A stretch of 64,000 nucleotides of DNA from Helicoverpa zea (Eukaryota; Arthropoda; Insecta; Lepidoptera; Noctuidae). This document shows positions 53,908-64,000 of this stretch, piece after piece; the stretch's first letter is position 1; every line of letters begins with the position of its first letter. The notes under the pieces are model-generated. The model was given only the letters and a program-made list of their open reading frames with translations, was not told where the DNA came from and did no database searches. The stretch spans positions 7,316,001 to 7,380,000 of the forward strand of contig NC_061473.1 in assembly GCF_022581195.2 (NCBI RefSeq), read 5' to 3'. Made by a program: the position numbers and the translations under genes.

Positions 53908-54500
53908 TGATGGTGCAGTGTTGTTACACCACCATACCCGTATGGTGGGCTGTATCGAAGGACCGTAGCGGGTGCGGGAAAATAGCTTGGTCGGTGATTA
54001 GGCGAACCGAGACACAGTATGAGTGAAGCTAAAGGGGTTTGGTGAAAGGAAAAAGGACTTACTTGCGCTGGATGGTGGACGAGCACGTTGTCGCAGGCCT
54101 GCGATGCTGTTTCCTCTACGCGTAGGTTAAATACACTGTCACTCACGATTAGTTCTTGTGTGCCGGCTACACTAACACTGATTTTAAGCGGTTTGAGATG
54201 AAGCGGTGCGGTTATTTAATTTATTTTTACATAAAATGCGGAGCGGTGTCGCGGTGATTCGAAAAGTTTTCGGAATACAACGGCGGGAGCGTTGCGGCGC
54301 TAGTCGCGCCGAGAGTTGGTGCGCGCGGCGCATCTTCCTTCTCTTTCTGGTGTATTGTAGCGGGATAGGAGGGAAAGGGAAGGATAGCCAACTCATACTT
54401 TGCGGTTGCGGAAGTATAAAATGTTCGAAAAGATGCGTTCAGAAATTGCATTAGAAACAATATAGTTAATGAAATTAAAAATGTAAAACTTGCGCGAGCA
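53908..54500 (-). repeat. BEL/Pao LTR 2 (593 bp; 5' LTR of unit 1 and 3' LTR of unit 2)
   Basis: Same ends as LTR 1 and practically identical in sequence. It has one more base near 54454 (AAACAA versus AAAAA) than LTR 1 and serves both neighbouring units. The preceding polypurine run of unit 2 is at 54501-54508. Confidence 0.85.
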
Positions 54501-54611
54501 TTCTCCCCGGCTTTGAGGATATGTAATATTCTCAAAAGGAAATTAAAGAAATTGAAAGTAATTATACTGAGTAAAGTAAAGCTAATATTAAGTTTGGATT
54601 ACGCGGTAATA

Positions 54612-57600
54612 TTATTGAGATGGTAAAGGACATAGTTTGACAACAGGTCTCTTAAAAGAGCCACTGCATGTCTTCACCATGGCTACGCGGGTTGTCCCAT
54701 CCTTGCCGGGAAAAACTTCGGTTATTACACCCATTGGCCAACGTAAAGGAGGAAGATCATCTTGATGTATGAGAACCACTGTACCAATTTTAATATTGTC
54801 TACAGCATTCAACCATTTTTGTCTAACTTGAAGATTATGTAAATATTCTATACGCCAGCGTTTCCAGTAGCTACAAATCATTTGGTCAAGTAATTTCTTG
54901 CGGCAAGTTAGAGACTTCGTTGTGTCGGGAACATCCACGACAGGCAAGGAAGTTAATGGAGAAGCCATTATAAAATGCGCGGGGGTAAGCGGTTCTGGAT
55001 ACGGATCCTCATTCAGGACACAAAGCGGTCTCGAGTTTAGAACTGCCTCAATCTCGGTGAGAACAGTCGAAAGCTCCTCATAGGTAAGAAGTTGGGAACC
55101 AATAACGCGGTATAAATGAGTTTTTATAGATTTTATATTAGATTCCCACAACCCTCCAAAGTGGGGAGCGCGGGGTGGAATCATTTTCCAGTCTATGCGG
55201 TAGCGGTCAGCAAATAATTCTTGCAATTGAGCCTTGGCTCCTACGAAATTTGTTCCGTTGTCTGAATATAGACAAGAAACTGGTCCTCTGCGGGAAATAA
55301 ATCTTTTAAAAGCGGAGATAAATGTATCAGATGATAAGTCTGTGACTAATTCAATATGAACTGCCTTGGTAACAAAACAAATGAATAGGCATATGTAAGC
55401 CTTTTGACTTTTTTGACCGCGGCGTCTACATAAAGTTATTTTGATGGGACCAGCATAGTCCACACCCGTATGAACAAAAGCTTTAGTCTCTTGTACACGA
55501 CAAGCGGGTAAATCAGCCATTTTTGGGCTGGAGTGAGAAGCAGAAAGTTTAAAACAGAAGTTACAAGCATGTAATCTCTTTCTTATAACACCTCTAGAAG
55601 AGAGGATCCAATATTTTTGTCGCAAAAGAGAAGTCAAAACATTTGCGCCAGTGTGGCAATGAACGCGGTGATAATAATCTATTAGAATATGTGTAAATTT
55701 ATCGCCTTTTGGCAAGAGTGCGGGATGCTGAGCCTCATAGGGAAGATCAGCATTGGAAAGCCTGCCTCCGATTCTAATTATACCCTGCTCGTCTATAAAA
55801 AGGTCGAGTTTTTTAAATTGTGTGGAAAGTTTTTTATTGTTAATTTCATCGTAGATATGTTTAAAGTGATGTCGTTGAACGCAACGAATCAAATAAGTCT
55901 CAGCGGCAGCTAACTCGCGTACCGTAATAACCTTTTGTAATTTGTCATAAGGAATAAGGCGCAAAAATCTCAGAATGTATACTATTATGTGTAATATTTT
56001 ATTTAGCGAGGAAATTTTTTGAGAAAGGTTATATATTAAATTGATTTCAGAAGCGGTAGTAACTAACGTTAAAGTTTTACTATTAAATTCAGGTAATTGT
56101 TCGTTGCATGAAGACACAAAAGGAGTGATAGGCCACTCAGCGGTTGGGAGCATAAGCCACTCAGGGCCATGCCACCATAAATCGTGATTTAAAATCTGTT
56201 CAGGTAGAAGACCTCGAGACAGACAATCACTAGGATTTTCTTTACCGTTAATGTGATAAAAATATTTAGGATCAAGATTTTCTTGACATTTAGCGACGCG
56301 GTTACTGACAAAAGTGTTCCATTTGTGCGGTGAGGAATGAATCCATGAAAGCGTAATAGTAGAATCAGAAAAGGCAAATATATTATTAATACCGGTACGG
56401 GAGCGGTAAGTGTCATAAACTAGTTTAATTAATTTTGACAAAAGAAGAGCGGCACATAGCTCTAGACGAGCCAGAGATACGACCTTAACAGGTGCGACTT
56501 TGGATTTAGCACACACCAAAGATACGTGTGTGTTACCATTTGTATCAGTGACATGTAAGTATATGACGCAGCCATATGCCTTCATACTGGCGTCAGCAAA
56601 ACCTACTATATTAATCACGCAACCCATAGAAACGGCTACGTGACGCGGTATCTTTAGCGTAGAAAGTAAAGGCAATTGCTCACTAAATTGCTGGAAGAGA
56701 TGCACGATAGAATCGGGCGGAGTCTCATCCCAATCCGTATTTAATTTCCATAATTCTTTAATAAGTAGCTTCGCGAATAAAACTACAGGAGCAACAAAAC
56801 CTAGAACATCCCACAGACGAGCAACCGTGGAAAGTATGGAACGTTTAGTGCAACGTTTATCTAAGTCAGATGTGGTAAAAGTGAAACAATCTTCAGAAGG
56901 AATCCATTTGAGTCCGAGAATTTTTATATTGTCCCCATCAGAGAAGTTAATGGAAGAGCGGTTAGAATGTGGAACGGCATCAAGTAGTTCCGGAGAGTTA
57001 CTTGCCCACTTCACAAGGTCAAAGCCCCCGGCCTTAAATAAGTCGATGAGTTCAGCGGAAAGAACCTTGGCTTCCTCCAGTGAAGGAATAGAATAAGCCA
57101 GGTCATCCATGTAAAGATCATGCGAAGCAACGATGGACGCGCGAGGGAAACGATGTTTTTCATCCTCTGATAGCTGGCGCACAGTGCGCATGGCTAGAAA
57201 GGGACTGGACTTCAGACCAAATGCGACGCGATTAAATTGAAACTCGCGAATAGGTTCTGCGGTATTAAAGCGAAATAATATTTTTTGGTATTTTCTATGC
57301 TCATCAATAACAGCCACTTGAAGATACATTTGTTTTAAATCAGATGTAACTGCTATAGGAAACAATCGGAAATCTAAAAGTAATAAAAATATATCAGCCT
57401 GTAAATTCGGCCCTGTATGCAACAGATCATTCAATGACACGCCATTGTGAGACTTAGCACTTGCGTCAAGGACAATGCGGACTTTTGTGGTTTGTTTATC
57501 ATCTCTAATAACAGGGTGATGCGGTATATAATAACCTACTGATTTATCAGAGGAACTAGACGTAATTTCTGTTAAATAATTTTGATCGAGATATTCTTTA

Positions 57601-59045
57601 ATTATTTTGTTATAACTATCGCGCAAAGCAGGGTCGCGAAGTTTAGTATTTTCTAAATGAATAAAACGTCGATAAGCGACAGCATAAGAATTTCCAAGTG
57701 AATCTGGATTTTTACAAAAAGGTAACGCGGTACAATACCTACCACTAGCGTCGCGTGACACAGAAGAAGCGTACAACTGCTCACACTCAAGTTCGGCAGG
57801 GCTCATGAAAGATTTTGAAGGTACTTCTTCGATATTCCAAAATTTATGTAAAGATTCTTCTAAAGTAAGAAAACAATGAGTATTATCGATGTTTAATGCG
57901 GTAGAAAAATATGAGGCAGTATTTAATTCACTGGATGCGGGACTATAATTTTTGTTAGATAAACTAGCGGGTACCTCACCCATAAGAATGTAACCAAACA
58001 CGGTTTCAATAGCGGACGGCGCGGTAGGTGAGATAATTTTGTTATTTAATAATAAATACGGAAACAGCTTTGCCCCTAGTAGCAATTCCACCTCACCAGG
58101 TATATGCCATAGTGGGTCAGCGAGCGGTAAATCGAACAAATGTTGCACTGTAGAAGTGTCAACAAAGTGAGATGGTAAGTTATCTGTTATGCAATCGACA
58201 ACAAGCGCGGTAATTTTGAAAGAAACTGTTTTATCTTTCGCGGAAACAGTTATATCAACGTAACCTAAGATAGGACGCGATGAGGTTCCAACGCCCTTTA
58301 TAAATGAATTTGAAAGCGGGTTAATATCTAATTGCAGTTTTTTACAACAAGCGGACGTAATTATATTATTTTGAGAAGCATTATCTATTAAACATCTGAC
58401 AGAAATGTATTTATTATGTTTAGTGTCCACGTATACTTGCGCAGTCGAAAGAAGTATTGTAGAACGCGGTGTTTTACCTACGCTAGCGCATGCACATAAC
58501 GCCACCTGTTGCGAGGTCGCGGAACTAGCGACAGCGGCGGCCGACTCAACCGTGGGCGCGCGAGAAGGCTGCGTTTGCGAGTTATTATTATCAAGATGTA
58601 AAAGTGAATGATGCTTCTTATTACACTGTTTACAAGTATGTATAGATTTACACTGTGAAGCAGTGTGCGTAGCACTAAGACAGTTTACACATCCCCGTTT
58701 GGTTTTAATAAAATCCAAACGCGAATTGGGTGAAAGCGATTGAAAAGATGGACAAATATAAAGTTTAAAATGATCATGTTTACTGCAATACAAACAAGAC
58801 TGGTTATTATTGTCACAAGTAACGAAAGTATGTACCGTGCTAGTATCACGTGACTGAGTACGCGGCGCGGGAGAAATACTTTTATTAGGGTGATTACTCA
58901 CTAGAGCGTATCGAGATGATGTTGTGCGATCTAATATTTTAACTTGCGATTTTATAAATTCAACGAAATCCGTGTAAGTAGGAATCTCCTCATCTCTCAT
59001 ATGCATTTCAAATAATTGTACTGTAGCAGGATCAAATTTTTTCAA
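54612..59045 (-). CDS. pol: BEL/Pao Pol polyprotein, unit 2
   Basis: The frame and its 1477-residue translation match unit 1 throughout, including the YMDD box and the Asp-Asp-Glu integrase triad, with no stop. A synonymous G/A difference occurs near 57665. Integrity of two complete copies argues that the parent was functional recently. Confidence 0.93.
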   Translation of the reverse strand: MKKFDPATVQLFEMHMRDEEIPTYTDFVEFIKSQVKILDRTTSSRYALVSNHPNKSISPAPRTQSRDTSTVHTFVTCDNNNQSCLYCSKHDHFKLYICPSFQSLSPNSRLDFIKTKRGCVNCLSATHTASQCKSIHTCKQCNKKHHSLLHLDNNNSQTQPSRAPTVESAAAVASSATSQQVALCACASVGKTPRSTILLSTAQVYVDTKHNKYISVRCLIDNASQNNIITSACCKKLQLDINPLSNSFIKGVGTSSRPILGYVDITVSAKDKTVSFKITALVVDCITDNLPSHFVDTSTVQHLFDLPLADPLWHIPGEVELLLGAKLFPYLLLNNKIISPTAPSAIETVFGYILMGEVPASLSNKNYSPASSELNTASYFSTALNIDNTHCFLTLEESLHKFWNIEEVPSKSFMSPAELECEQLYASSVSRDASGRYCTALPFCKNPDSLGNSYAVAYRRFIHLENTKLRDPALRDSYNKIIKEYLDQNYLTEITSSSSDKSVGYYIPHHPVIRDDKQTTKVRIVLDASAKSHNGVSLNDLLHTGPNLQADIFLLLLDFRLFPIAVTSDLKQMYLQVAVIDEHRKYQKILFRFNTAEPIREFQFNRVAFGLKSSPFLAMRTVRQLSEDEKHRFPRASIVASHDLYMDDLAYSIPSLEEAKVLSAELIDLFKAGGFDLVKWASNSPELLDAVPHSNRSSINFSDGDNIKILGLKWIPSEDCFTFTTSDLDKRCTKRSILSTVARLWDVLGFVAPVVLFAKLLIKELWKLNTDWDETPPDSIVHLFQQFSEQLPLLSTLKIPRHVAVSMGCVINIVGFADASMKAYGCVIYLHVTDTNGNTHVSLVCAKSKVAPVKVVSLARLELCAALLLSKLIKLVYDTYRSRTGINNIFAFSDSTITLSWIHSSPHKWNTFVSNRVAKCQENLDPKYFYHINGKENPSDCLSRGLLPEQILNHDLWWHGPEWLMLPTAEWPITPFVSSCNEQLPEFNSKTLTLVTTASEINLIYNLSQKISSLNKILHIIVYILRFLRLIPYDKLQKVITVRELAAAETYLIRCVQRHHFKHIYDEINNKKLSTQFKKLDLFIDEQGIIRIGGRLSNADLPYEAQHPALLPKGDKFTHILIDYYHRVHCHTGANVLTSLLRQKYWILSSRGVIRKRLHACNFCFKLSASHSSPKMADLPACRVQETKAFVHTGVDYAGPIKITLCRRRGQKSQKAYICLFICFVTKAVHIELVTDLSSDTFISAFKRFISRRGPVSCLYSDNGTNFVGAKAQLQELFADRYRIDWKMIPPRAPHFGGLWESNIKSIKTHLYRVIGSQLLTYEELSTVLTEIEAVLNSRPLCVLNEDPYPEPLTPAHFIMASPLTSLPVVDVPDTTKSLTCRKKLLDQMICSYWKRWRIEYLHNLQVRQKWLNAVDNIKIGTVVLIHQDDLPPLRWPMGVITEVFPGKDGTTRVAMVKTCSGSFKRPVVKLCPLPSQ

Positions 59046-59053
59046 AGCTAAAT

Positions 59054-59821
59054 TTAATAAATAAAATCTTTTAGGTCTTTGATCTGTAATTGTTCTAAAG
59101 CTGAAACTGACGCGTGAAAACTTTCTATTAAATTATTCAATGAAATAGAATTGTTAATGGCGGGTTTAATATTGAAAATATTAGAAAGATAATGCGAACC
59201 AAGTGCCCGTTTATCTTGGTATTTTTTTACTAAACTGTCCCAAATAGCTGAGTAATTTTCTCCGCACGGAATAATTCCGGCGGTAATTTGTAAAGCGTTG
59301 CCTTTGAGACTACCTACTAAATATTGAACTCGTTGGGAATCTGTAAGATTAGAGTTATTGTGGATATTTGATTTAAATGATTCATAGAAAACCGGCCAGT
59401 TATTTATTTTACCATCAAAGGAAGGAATGTGAATCGGTGGTAGTTTGACTACACCTTTATTTTGCGCGGCGCTCTCGTGCGACGTTGAGCTTGTCGACGA
59501 TTTTGAACGATAAGTAATGATAAGAGAACGAACTCGTTCTACCCGAGTGTAAACACCGTCGAATGAGATGAGGCTACTATATTCGACTGTATGATCAGGA
59601 TTTAATTGTAAAAGGTATGCGTTTAGTTTATCAAGGTTGGAACTAAATTCCTGGCGGATTACAGAAAGAATCTCCGTGTCTGCCATGAATGTCTCCGCAG
59701 AACGAAGCTCCATATTAGTTATATTTATTTTCTTAGAAGATTCATACAATGAAGTTAAGCGTTCGTAAATAGCATTGTTTTTAGCTTGCAGTATTTTAAC
59801 TTTTATTTTGATATCCTCCAT
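59054..59821 (-). CDS. gag: BEL/Pao Gag, unit 2
   Basis: Identical in length and sequence pattern to the unit 1 Gag, ending in the same DFIY-TAA with the continuation in the -1 frame. The shared break therefore existed before the units separated. Confidence 0.88.
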   Translation of the reverse strand: MEDIKIKVKILQAKNNAIYERLTSLYESSKKINITNMELRSAETFMADTEILSVIRQEFSSNLDKLNAYLLQLNPDHTVEYSSLISFDGVYTRVERVRSLIITYRSKSSTSSTSHESAAQNKGVVKLPPIHIPSFDGKINNWPVFYESFKSNIHNNSNLTDSQRVQYLVGSLKGNALQITAGIIPCGENYSAIWDSLVKKYQDKRALGSHYLSNIFNIKPAINNSISLNNLIESFHASVSALEQLQIKDLKDFIY

Positions 59822-60164
59822 GTTGGTAGGTAGGAAGGAATAGTAAGAAAAGATGGCGTGTAAAATAGGTATTTAGCTGTTGACTAAACAAAAGAATGCG
59901 GTTGAAATATAAGTTTGTACTTATGTTAACTGAAGGAATTTACTAATATTAGTGGTATTTACCTATGCTATTACAATGCAGTAGGTATTAAGTTGATACA
60001 GTAGTTCTCAGTCAAACAAGTAGGTAAGTACCTAGCGGGAATGTTCGAGAATGCACGCGTACAATATGACGATTTTACGAAATTAGGTATTTAGACCTAA
60101 AGCCCAGGTAAAAGACCTATAGAATGCGGGAAAATAATGAGAAAAGATCACTGATTCTTGGGAT

Positions 60165-60182
60165 CCGGGTCGATTTGGACCA
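60165..60182 (-). promoter_or_regulatory. Putative tRNA primer-binding site, unit 2
   Basis: Same 18 bases as the unit 1 site, seven bases inside LTR 3. Confidence 0.7.
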
Positions 60183-60189
60183 GAAAAAA

Positions 60190-60782
60190 TGATGGTGCAG
60201 TGTTGTTACACCACCATACCCGTATGGTGGGCTGTATCGAAGGACCGTAGCGGGTGCGGGAAAATAGCTTGGTCGGTGATTAGGCGAACCGAGACACAGT
60301 ATGAGTGAAGCTAAAGGGGTTTGGTGAAAGGAAAAAGGACTTACTTGCGCTGGATGGTGGACGAGCACGTTGTCGCAGGCCTGCGATGCTGTTTCCTCTA
60401 CGCGTAGGTTAAATACACTGTCACTCACGATTAGTTCTTGTGTGCCGGCTACACTAACACTGATTTTAAGCGGTTTGAGATGAAGCGGTGCGGTTATTTA
60501 ATTTATTTTTACATAAAATGCGGAGCGGTGTCGCGGTGATTCGAAAAGTTTTCGGAATACAACGGCGGGAGCGTTGCGGCGCTAGTCGCGCCGAGAGTTG
60601 GTGCGCGCGGCGCATCTTCCTTCTCTTTCTGGTGTATTGTAGCGGGATAGGAGGGAAAGGGAAGGATAGCCAACTCATACTTTGCGGTTGCGGAAGTATA
60701 AAATGTTCGAAAAGATGCGTTCAGAAATTGCATTAGAAACAATATAGTTAATGAAATTAAAAATGTAAAACTTGCGCGAGCA
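60190..60782 (-). repeat. BEL/Pao LTR 3 (593 bp; 5' LTR of unit 2 and 3' LTR of unit 3)
   Basis: Same length as LTR 2, with no difference that I noticed by eye. Confidence 0.85.
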
Positions 60783-60893
60783 TTCTCCCCGGCTTTGAGG
60801 ATATGTAATATTCTCAAAAGGAAATTAAAGAAATTGAAAGTAATTATACTGAGTAAAGTAAAGCTAATATTAAGTTTGGATTACGCGGTAATA

Positions 60894-63800
60894 TTATTGA
60901 GATGGTAAAGGACATAGTTTGACAACAGGTCTCTTAAAAGAGCCACTGCATGTCTTCACCATGGCTACGCGGGTTGTCCCATCCTTGCCGGGAAAAACTT
61001 CGGTTATTACACCCATTGGCCAACGTAAAGGAGGAAGATCATCTTGATGTATGAGAACCACTGTACCAATTTTAATATTGTCTACAGCATTCAACCATTT
61101 TTGTCTAACTTGAAGATTATGTAAATATTCTATACGCCAGCGTTTCCAGTAGCTACAAATCATTTGGTCAAGTAATTTCTTGCGGCAAGTTAGAGACTTC
61201 GTTGTGTCGGGAACATCCACGACAGGCAAGGAAGTTAATGGAGAAGCCATTATAAAATGCGCGGGGGTAAGCGGTTCTGGATACGGATCCTCATTCAGGA
61301 CACAAAGCGGTCTCGAGTTTAGAACTGCCTCAATCTCGGTGAGAACAGTCGAAAGCTCCTCATAGGTAAGAAGTTGGGAACCAATAACGCGGTATAAATG
61401 AGTTTTTATAGATTTTATATTAGATTCCCACAACCCTCCAAAGTGGGGAGCGCGGGGTGGAATCATTTTCCAGTCTATGCGGTAGCGGTCAGCAAATAAT
61501 TCTTGCAATCGAGCCTTGGCTCCTACGAAATTTGTTCCGTTGTCTGAATATAGACAAGAAACTGGTCCTCTGCGGGAAATAAATCTTTTAAAAGCGGAGA
61601 TAAATGTATCAGATGATAAGTCTGTGACTAATTCAATATGAACTGCCTTGGTAACAAAACAAATGAATAGGCATATGTAAGCCTTTTGACTTTTTTGACC
61701 GCGGCGTCTACATAAAGTTATTTTGATGGGACCAGCATAGTCCACACCCGTATGAACAAAAGCTTTAGTCTCTTGTACACGACAAGCGGGTAAATCAGCC
61801 ATTTTTGGGCTGGAGTGAGAAGCAGAAAGTTTAAAACAGAAGTTACAAGCATGTAATCTCTTTCTTATAACACCTCTAGAAGAGAGGATCCAATATTTTT
61901 GTCGCAAAAGAGAAGTCAAAACATTTGCGCCAGTGTGGCAATGAACGCGGTGATAATAATCTATTAGAATATGTGTAAATTTATCGCCTTTTGGCAAGAG
62001 TGCGGGATGCTGAGCCTCATAGGGAAGATCAGCATTGGAAAGCCTGCCTCCGATTCTAATTATACCCTGCTCGTCTATAAAAAGGTCGAGTTTTTTAAAT
62101 TGTGTGGAAAGTTTTTTATTGTTAATTTCATCGTAGATATGTTTAAAGTGATGTCGTTGAACGCAACGAATCAAATAAGTCTCAGCGGCAGCTAACTCGC
62201 GTACCGTAATAACCTTTTGTAATTTGTCATAAGGAATAAGGCGCAAAAATCTCAGAATGTATACTATTATGTGTAATATTTTATTTAGCGAGGAAATTTT
62301 TTGAGAAAGGTTATATATTAAATTGATTTCAGAAGCGGTAGTAACTAACGTTAAAGTTTTACTATTAAATTCAGGTAATTGTTCGTTGCATGAAGACACA
62401 AAAGGAGTGATAGGCCACTCAGCGGTTGGGAGCATAAGCCACTCAGGGCCATGCCACCATAAATCGTGATTTAAAATCTGTTCAGGTAGAAGACCTCGAG
62501 ACAGACAATCACTAGGATTTTCTTTACCGTTAATGTGATAAAAATATTTAGGATCAAGATTTTCTTGACATTTAGCGACGCGGTTACTGACAAAAGTGTT
62601 CCATTTGTGCGGTGAGGAATGAATCCATGAAAGCGTAATAGTAGAATCAGAAAAGGCAAATATATTATTAATACCGGTACGGGAGCGGTAAGTGTCATAA
62701 ACTAGTTTAATTAATTTTGACAAAAGAAGAGCGGCACATAGCTCTAGACGAGCCAGAGATACGACCTTAACAGGTGCGACTTTGGATTTAGCACACACCA
62801 AAGATACGTGTGTGTTACCATTTGTATCAGTGACATGTAAGTATATGACGCAGCCATATGCCTTCATACTGGCGTCAGCAAAACCTACTATATTAATCAC
62901 GCAACCCATAGAAACGGCTACGTGACGCGGTATCTTTAGCGTAGAAAGTAAAGGCAATTGCTCACTAAATTGCTGGAAGAGATGCACGATAGAATCGGGC
63001 GGAGTCTCATCCCAATCCGTATTTAATTTCCATAATTCTTTAATAAGTAGCTTCGCGAATAAAACTACAGGAGCAACAAAACCTAGAACATCCCACAGAC
63101 GAGCAACCGTGGAAAGTATGGAACGTTTAGTGCAACGTTTATCTAAGTCAGATGTGGTAAAAGTGAAACAATCTTCAGAAGGAATCCATTTGAGTCCGAG
63201 AATTTTTATATTGTCCCCATCAGAGAAGTTAATGGAAGAGCGGTTAGAATGTGGAACGGCATCAAGTAGTTCCGGAGAGTTACTTGCCCACTTCACAAGG
63301 TCAAAGCCCCCGGCCTTAAATAAGTCGATGAGTTCAGCGGAAAGAACCTTGGCTTCCTCCAGTGAAGGAATAGAATAAGCCAGGTCATCCATGTAAAGAT
63401 CATGCGAAGCAACGATGGACGCGCGAGGGAAACGATGTTTTTCATCCTCTGATAGCTGGCGCACAGTGCGCATGGCTAGAAAGGGACTGGACTTCAGACC
63501 AAATGCGACGCGATTAAATTGAAACTCGCGAATAGGTTCTGCGGTATTAAAGCGAAATAATATTTTTTGGTATTTTCTATGCTCATCAATAACAGCCACT
63601 TGAAGATACATTTGTTTTAAATCAGATGTAACTGCTATAGGAAACAATCGGAAATCTAAAAGTAATAAAAATATATCAGCCTGTAAATTCGGCCCTGTAT
63701 GCAACAGATCATTCAATGACACGCCATTGTGAGACTTAGCACTTGCGTCAAGGACAATGCGGACTTTTGTGGTTTGTTTATCATCTCTAATAACAGGGTG

Positions 63801-64000
63801 ATGCGGTATATAATAACCTACTGATTTATCAGAGGAACTAGACGTAATTTCTGTTAAATAATTTTGATCGAGATATTCTTTAATTATTTTGTTATAACTA
63901 TCGCGCAAAGCAGGGTCGCGAAGTTTAGTATTTTCTAAATGAATAAAGCGTCGATAAGCGACAGCATAAGAATTTCCAAGTGAATCTGGATTTTTACAAA
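60894..64000 (-). CDS. pol: BEL/Pao Pol polyprotein, unit 3 (runs off the window edge)
   Basis: The frame is open from the window edge down to the stop at 60894 and covers reverse transcriptase, RNase H, integrase and the C-terminal domain. One visible protein difference from the other units is Gln to Arg in the integrase segment after NGTNFVGAKA (near 61510). The Gag part lies beyond the window. Confidence 0.92.
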   Translation of the reverse strand, partial: CKNPDSLGNSYAVAYRRFIHLENTKLRDPALRDSYNKIIKEYLDQNYLTEITSSSSDKSVGYYIPHHPVIRDDKQTTKVRIVLDASAKSHNGVSLNDLLHTGPNLQADIFLLLLDFRLFPIAVTSDLKQMYLQVAVIDEHRKYQKILFRFNTAEPIREFQFNRVAFGLKSSPFLAMRTVRQLSEDEKHRFPRASIVASHDLYMDDLAYSIPSLEEAKVLSAELIDLFKAGGFDLVKWASNSPELLDAVPHSNRSSINFSDGDNIKILGLKWIPSEDCFTFTTSDLDKRCTKRSILSTVARLWDVLGFVAPVVLFAKLLIKELWKLNTDWDETPPDSIVHLFQQFSEQLPLLSTLKIPRHVAVSMGCVINIVGFADASMKAYGCVIYLHVTDTNGNTHVSLVCAKSKVAPVKVVSLARLELCAALLLSKLIKLVYDTYRSRTGINNIFAFSDSTITLSWIHSSPHKWNTFVSNRVAKCQENLDPKYFYHINGKENPSDCLSRGLLPEQILNHDLWWHGPEWLMLPTAEWPITPFVSSCNEQLPEFNSKTLTLVTTASEINLIYNLSQKISSLNKILHIIVYILRFLRLIPYDKLQKVITVRELAAAETYLIRCVQRHHFKHIYDEINNKKLSTQFKKLDLFIDEQGIIRIGGRLSNADLPYEAQHPALLPKGDKFTHILIDYYHRVHCHTGANVLTSLLRQKYWILSSRGVIRKRLHACNFCFKLSASHSSPKMADLPACRVQETKAFVHTGVDYAGPIKITLCRRRGQKSQKAYICLFICFVTKAVHIELVTDLSSDTFISAFKRFISRRGPVSCLYSDNGTNFVGAKARLQELFADRYRIDWKMIPPRAPHFGGLWESNIKSIKTHLYRVIGSQLLTYEELSTVLTEIEAVLNSRPLCVLNEDPYPEPLTPAHFIMASPLTSLPVVDVPDTTKSLTCRKKLLDQMICSYWKRWRIEYLHNLQVRQKWLNAVDNIKIGTVVLIHQDDLPPLRWPMGVITEVFPGKDGTTRVAMVKTCSGSFKRPVVKLCPLPSQ

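Larger units (their letters stand above)
47627..64000 (-). mobile_element. Tandem array of BEL/Pao LTR retrotransposons (two full units and a partial third)
   Basis: LTRs at 47627-48218, 53908-54500 and 60190-60782 are separated by internal regions that repeat with a period of 6282 bp (6281 across the first LTR). The order is LTR-internal-LTR-internal-LTR-internal, all on the minus strand and with adjacent units sharing an LTR. I noticed only isolated differences: one missing base near 48173, one G/A near 57665, and one T/C near 61510 (Gln to Arg in integrase). The near-identity means the array is very recent, or an assembly artefact. Confidence 0.9.

Noticed and set aside
53835..54146. 103-codon minus-strand frame spanning LTR and leader
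   Set aside because: It crosses the primer-binding site and LTR border, so it cannot be a conserved product. I treat it as chance.
47627..64000. An endogenous retrovirus with an envelope gene
   Set aside because: No third frame exists between the pol stop and the 3' LTR (only about 110 bp), so these are LTR retrotransposons without envelope.
1..64000. CRISPR array, operons or bacterial mobile elements
   Set aside because: No spaced direct-repeat array. Introns, LINEs, LTR elements and Helitrons show a eukaryotic genome.

Overview
The window looks like a transposon-dense stretch of an insect nuclear genome, most likely lepidopteran. It is AT-rich and has intron-bearing genes with GT/AG splice sites. 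It also carries repeat types characteristic of moths and butterflies: Helitron ends of the CTAG|T type, R1-clade LINE 3' ends, the 'GGACGTCCACTGCTG' LINE/SINE tail, DD41D mariners, Harbinger MITEs and BEL/Pao elements. The lepidopteran assignment is inferred from repeat families and no host marker gene confirms it. I see no rRNA, CRISPR array or confident host gene, and I cannot identify a functional tRNA gene.

Layout. 0.6-10 kb holds decayed DNA transposons (Mutator-like, IS630/Tc1-mariner type, hAT, two PIF/Harbinger copies with a DD41D mariner between them) and a copia-type LTR retrotransposon relic split by an R1-type LINE 3' end. 10-13 kb holds a LINE/SINE tail, a 30/60-bp minisatellite, an LTR-like segment and an inverted-end element. 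13.07-17.2 kb is an almost intact jockey/CR1-like LINE on the minus strand, with ORF1 plus an endonuclease-reverse transcriptase ORF2 carrying one TAG stop. Next to it is the 3' end of a second such LINE on the plus strand.

19.8-25.84 kb is the best gene in the window: a seven-exon THAP9/P-element-type transposase gene. Its exons join in frame through six phase-1 introns into a predicted 901-residue protein with a THAP zinc finger and all three expected catalytic acids. Helitron and MITE fragments sit in its introns. 26.9-30.4 kb carries a Harbinger first exon, a hAT relic and a second, decayed P-element-type copy. 31-34.4 kb is a mosaic of psq-type and RNase-H-like transposon-derived reading frames. 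37.14-38.39 kb is a foldback element with two inverted copies of a THAP first exon. 39.8-46.4 kb has a LINE gag-like ORF1 relic, a Harbinger MITE with TAA target duplication, an internally deleted mariner with intact ends, and unnamed exon-like fragments on the minus strand.

47.63 kb to the window end is a head-to-tail array of BEL/Pao retrotransposons on the minus strand with a period of about 6.28 kb: LTR-internal-LTR-internal-LTR-internal. The copies are nearly identical. Each complete unit encodes Gag (255 aa) and a 1477-aa protein with zinc knuckles, protease, RT, RNase H and integrase. The third unit runs off the edge.

The genes form no operon or pathway. They are independent mobile elements, often nested, with the P-type gene and the BEL/Pao units the only ones that look recently functional.
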